Origin: Lactobacillus corticis
GTDB lineage: Bacteria; Bacillota; Bacilli; Lactobacillales; Lactobacillaceae
NCBI RefSeq assembly: GCF_018327645.1
Contig: NZ_BMAY01000005.1
Coordinates: 1-64,000, forward strand
Length of the DNA stretch: 64,000 bases
Reading direction: 5' to 3'
Notes under the pieces: generated by a model
Database searches by the model: none
The model's input: the letters and a program-made list of their open reading frames with translations, nothing else
What the model was told of the DNA's origin: nothing
Shown here: positions 63,731 through 64,000 of the stretch, piece by piece
Position numbering within the stretch: position 1 is the first letter of the stretch
Layout: each line of letters opens with the position of its first letter
Position numbers and translations under genes: made by a program

Positions 63731-64000
63731 AGAATTCTTGATGGGTATTTGGATTTCGATCGGCCCTACGCCCATCGGGACGGTCGAGGGCCGTTATTTG
63801 GTCTATTTCATCAGGTGCTAGGGTAAAGTCAAAAATGTCCAAGTTGCTGATTTGGTGGGCAACTGAATTTGCCTTAGGAATAGGCACAACTTTTAACTGC
63901 GTCTCCCAGCGAAGAATAATTTGAGCTGGCGATTTTTGGTATTTCTTAGCTAAAGCCAGAATTACTGGTTCTTTGAAAATAACTCCCGCTCGCTGCAAAG
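63729..64000 (-). CDS. Aldo/keto reductase, C-terminal part (runs off the window)
   Basis: Only the last 90 residues or so are in the window. KYQKSPAQIILRWETQLKVVPIPKANSVAHQISNLDIFDF matches the C-terminal NADP(H)-binding segment of the aldo/keto reductase family (usual RW...VVPIPKS and the ...I..N..IFDF motif), where Lys-Ala-Asn replaces the more common Lys-Ser. The N-terminal catalytic Tyr and the start codon lie beyond position 64000. Substrate unknown. Confidence 0.85.
   Translation of the reverse strand, partial: LQRAGVIFKEPVILALAKKYQKSPAQIILRWETQLKVVPIPKANSVAHQISNLDIFDFTLAPDEIDQITALDRPDGRRADRNPNTHQEF

Overview
The window reads as a chromosomal segment of a low-GC lactic acid bacterium, most probably Lactobacillus sensu stricto (delbrueckii/acidophilus group); I cannot name the species. 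The reasons are the gene order (rpoY-rnjA, typA-ftsW-ylbG-rsmD-coaD, comEA-comEC-holA-rpsT, rpsO-rnjB-tuf-tig-clpX-engB, dnaE-pfkA-pyk, cvfB-xerD-ribT-scpA-scpB-rluB, cmk-rpsA-der-hup), Gram-positive Shine-Dalgarno sequences, frequent TTG/GTG starts, two phosphotransferase-linked beta-glucosidases, and surface proteins rich in serine, lysine and threonine. I see no insertion sequence, prophage, CRISPR array, tRNA or rRNA. Most of the window is core genome; 21-35 kb is the accessory-like part.

Layout. 0-2.8 kb, minus strand: peptide deformylase, then RNA polymerase epsilon overlapping RNase J1. 3-8.7 kb, plus: typA with an attenuator-like leader, then the ftsW-ylbG-rsmD-coaD-sepM unit. 8.7-13 kb: DNA-uptake genes comEA and comEC with holA, then ribosomal genes rpsT (minus) and rpsO (plus). 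13.5-21.1 kb: RNase J2, a TPR protein, tuf, tig, clpX and engB. 21.1-25.2 kb: a predicted lipase/membrane fusion, a secreted C39-like peptidase with a serine minisatellite, a 45-residue protein and a nucleoside hydrolase. 25.2-32.1 kb: a beta-glucoside locus with a GntR regulator, two GH1 enzymes, PTS IIB, IIA and IIC, an unknown four-helix membrane protein, and several cre sites and operator-like palindromes. 32-35.3 kb: nitroreductase and two transporters. 35.3-46.5 kb: coaBC, a HAD phosphatase, uvrC, obgE, an OatA-type acyltransferase, RNase Z, a short-chain dehydrogenase, rpmF and a 5'-nucleotidase. 46.5-64 kb: dnaE, pfkA-pyk, the cvfB-to-rluB operon, an FMN riboswitch with ribU, a LysM protein, cmk, rpsA, der, hup, a TPR protein and the end of an aldo/keto reductase.

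How the genes work together. The window holds much of an RNA-decay set (RNase J1, J2 and Z), translation factors and ribosomal proteins, GTPases of ribosome assembly (TypA, EngB, Obg, Der), chromosome maintenance (ScpA, ScpB, HU, DnaE, HolA, UvrC) and lower glycolysis (PfkA, Pyk). Sugar control is visible in the DNA: near-perfect CcpA sites lie at all beta-glucoside promoters and about 85 bases upstream of the predicted pfkA start, the latter in a position expected for activation.

The most unusual points are: a XerD-like protein that has lost several catalytic residues; a strong intrinsic terminator inside the typA leader; a cmk start codon directly behind a terminator-like hairpin with its only plausible ribosome binding site on the far side; a layered operator/cre arrangement at the beta-glucoside promoters; and a DnaE whose N-terminal PHP domain has lost its metal ligands.
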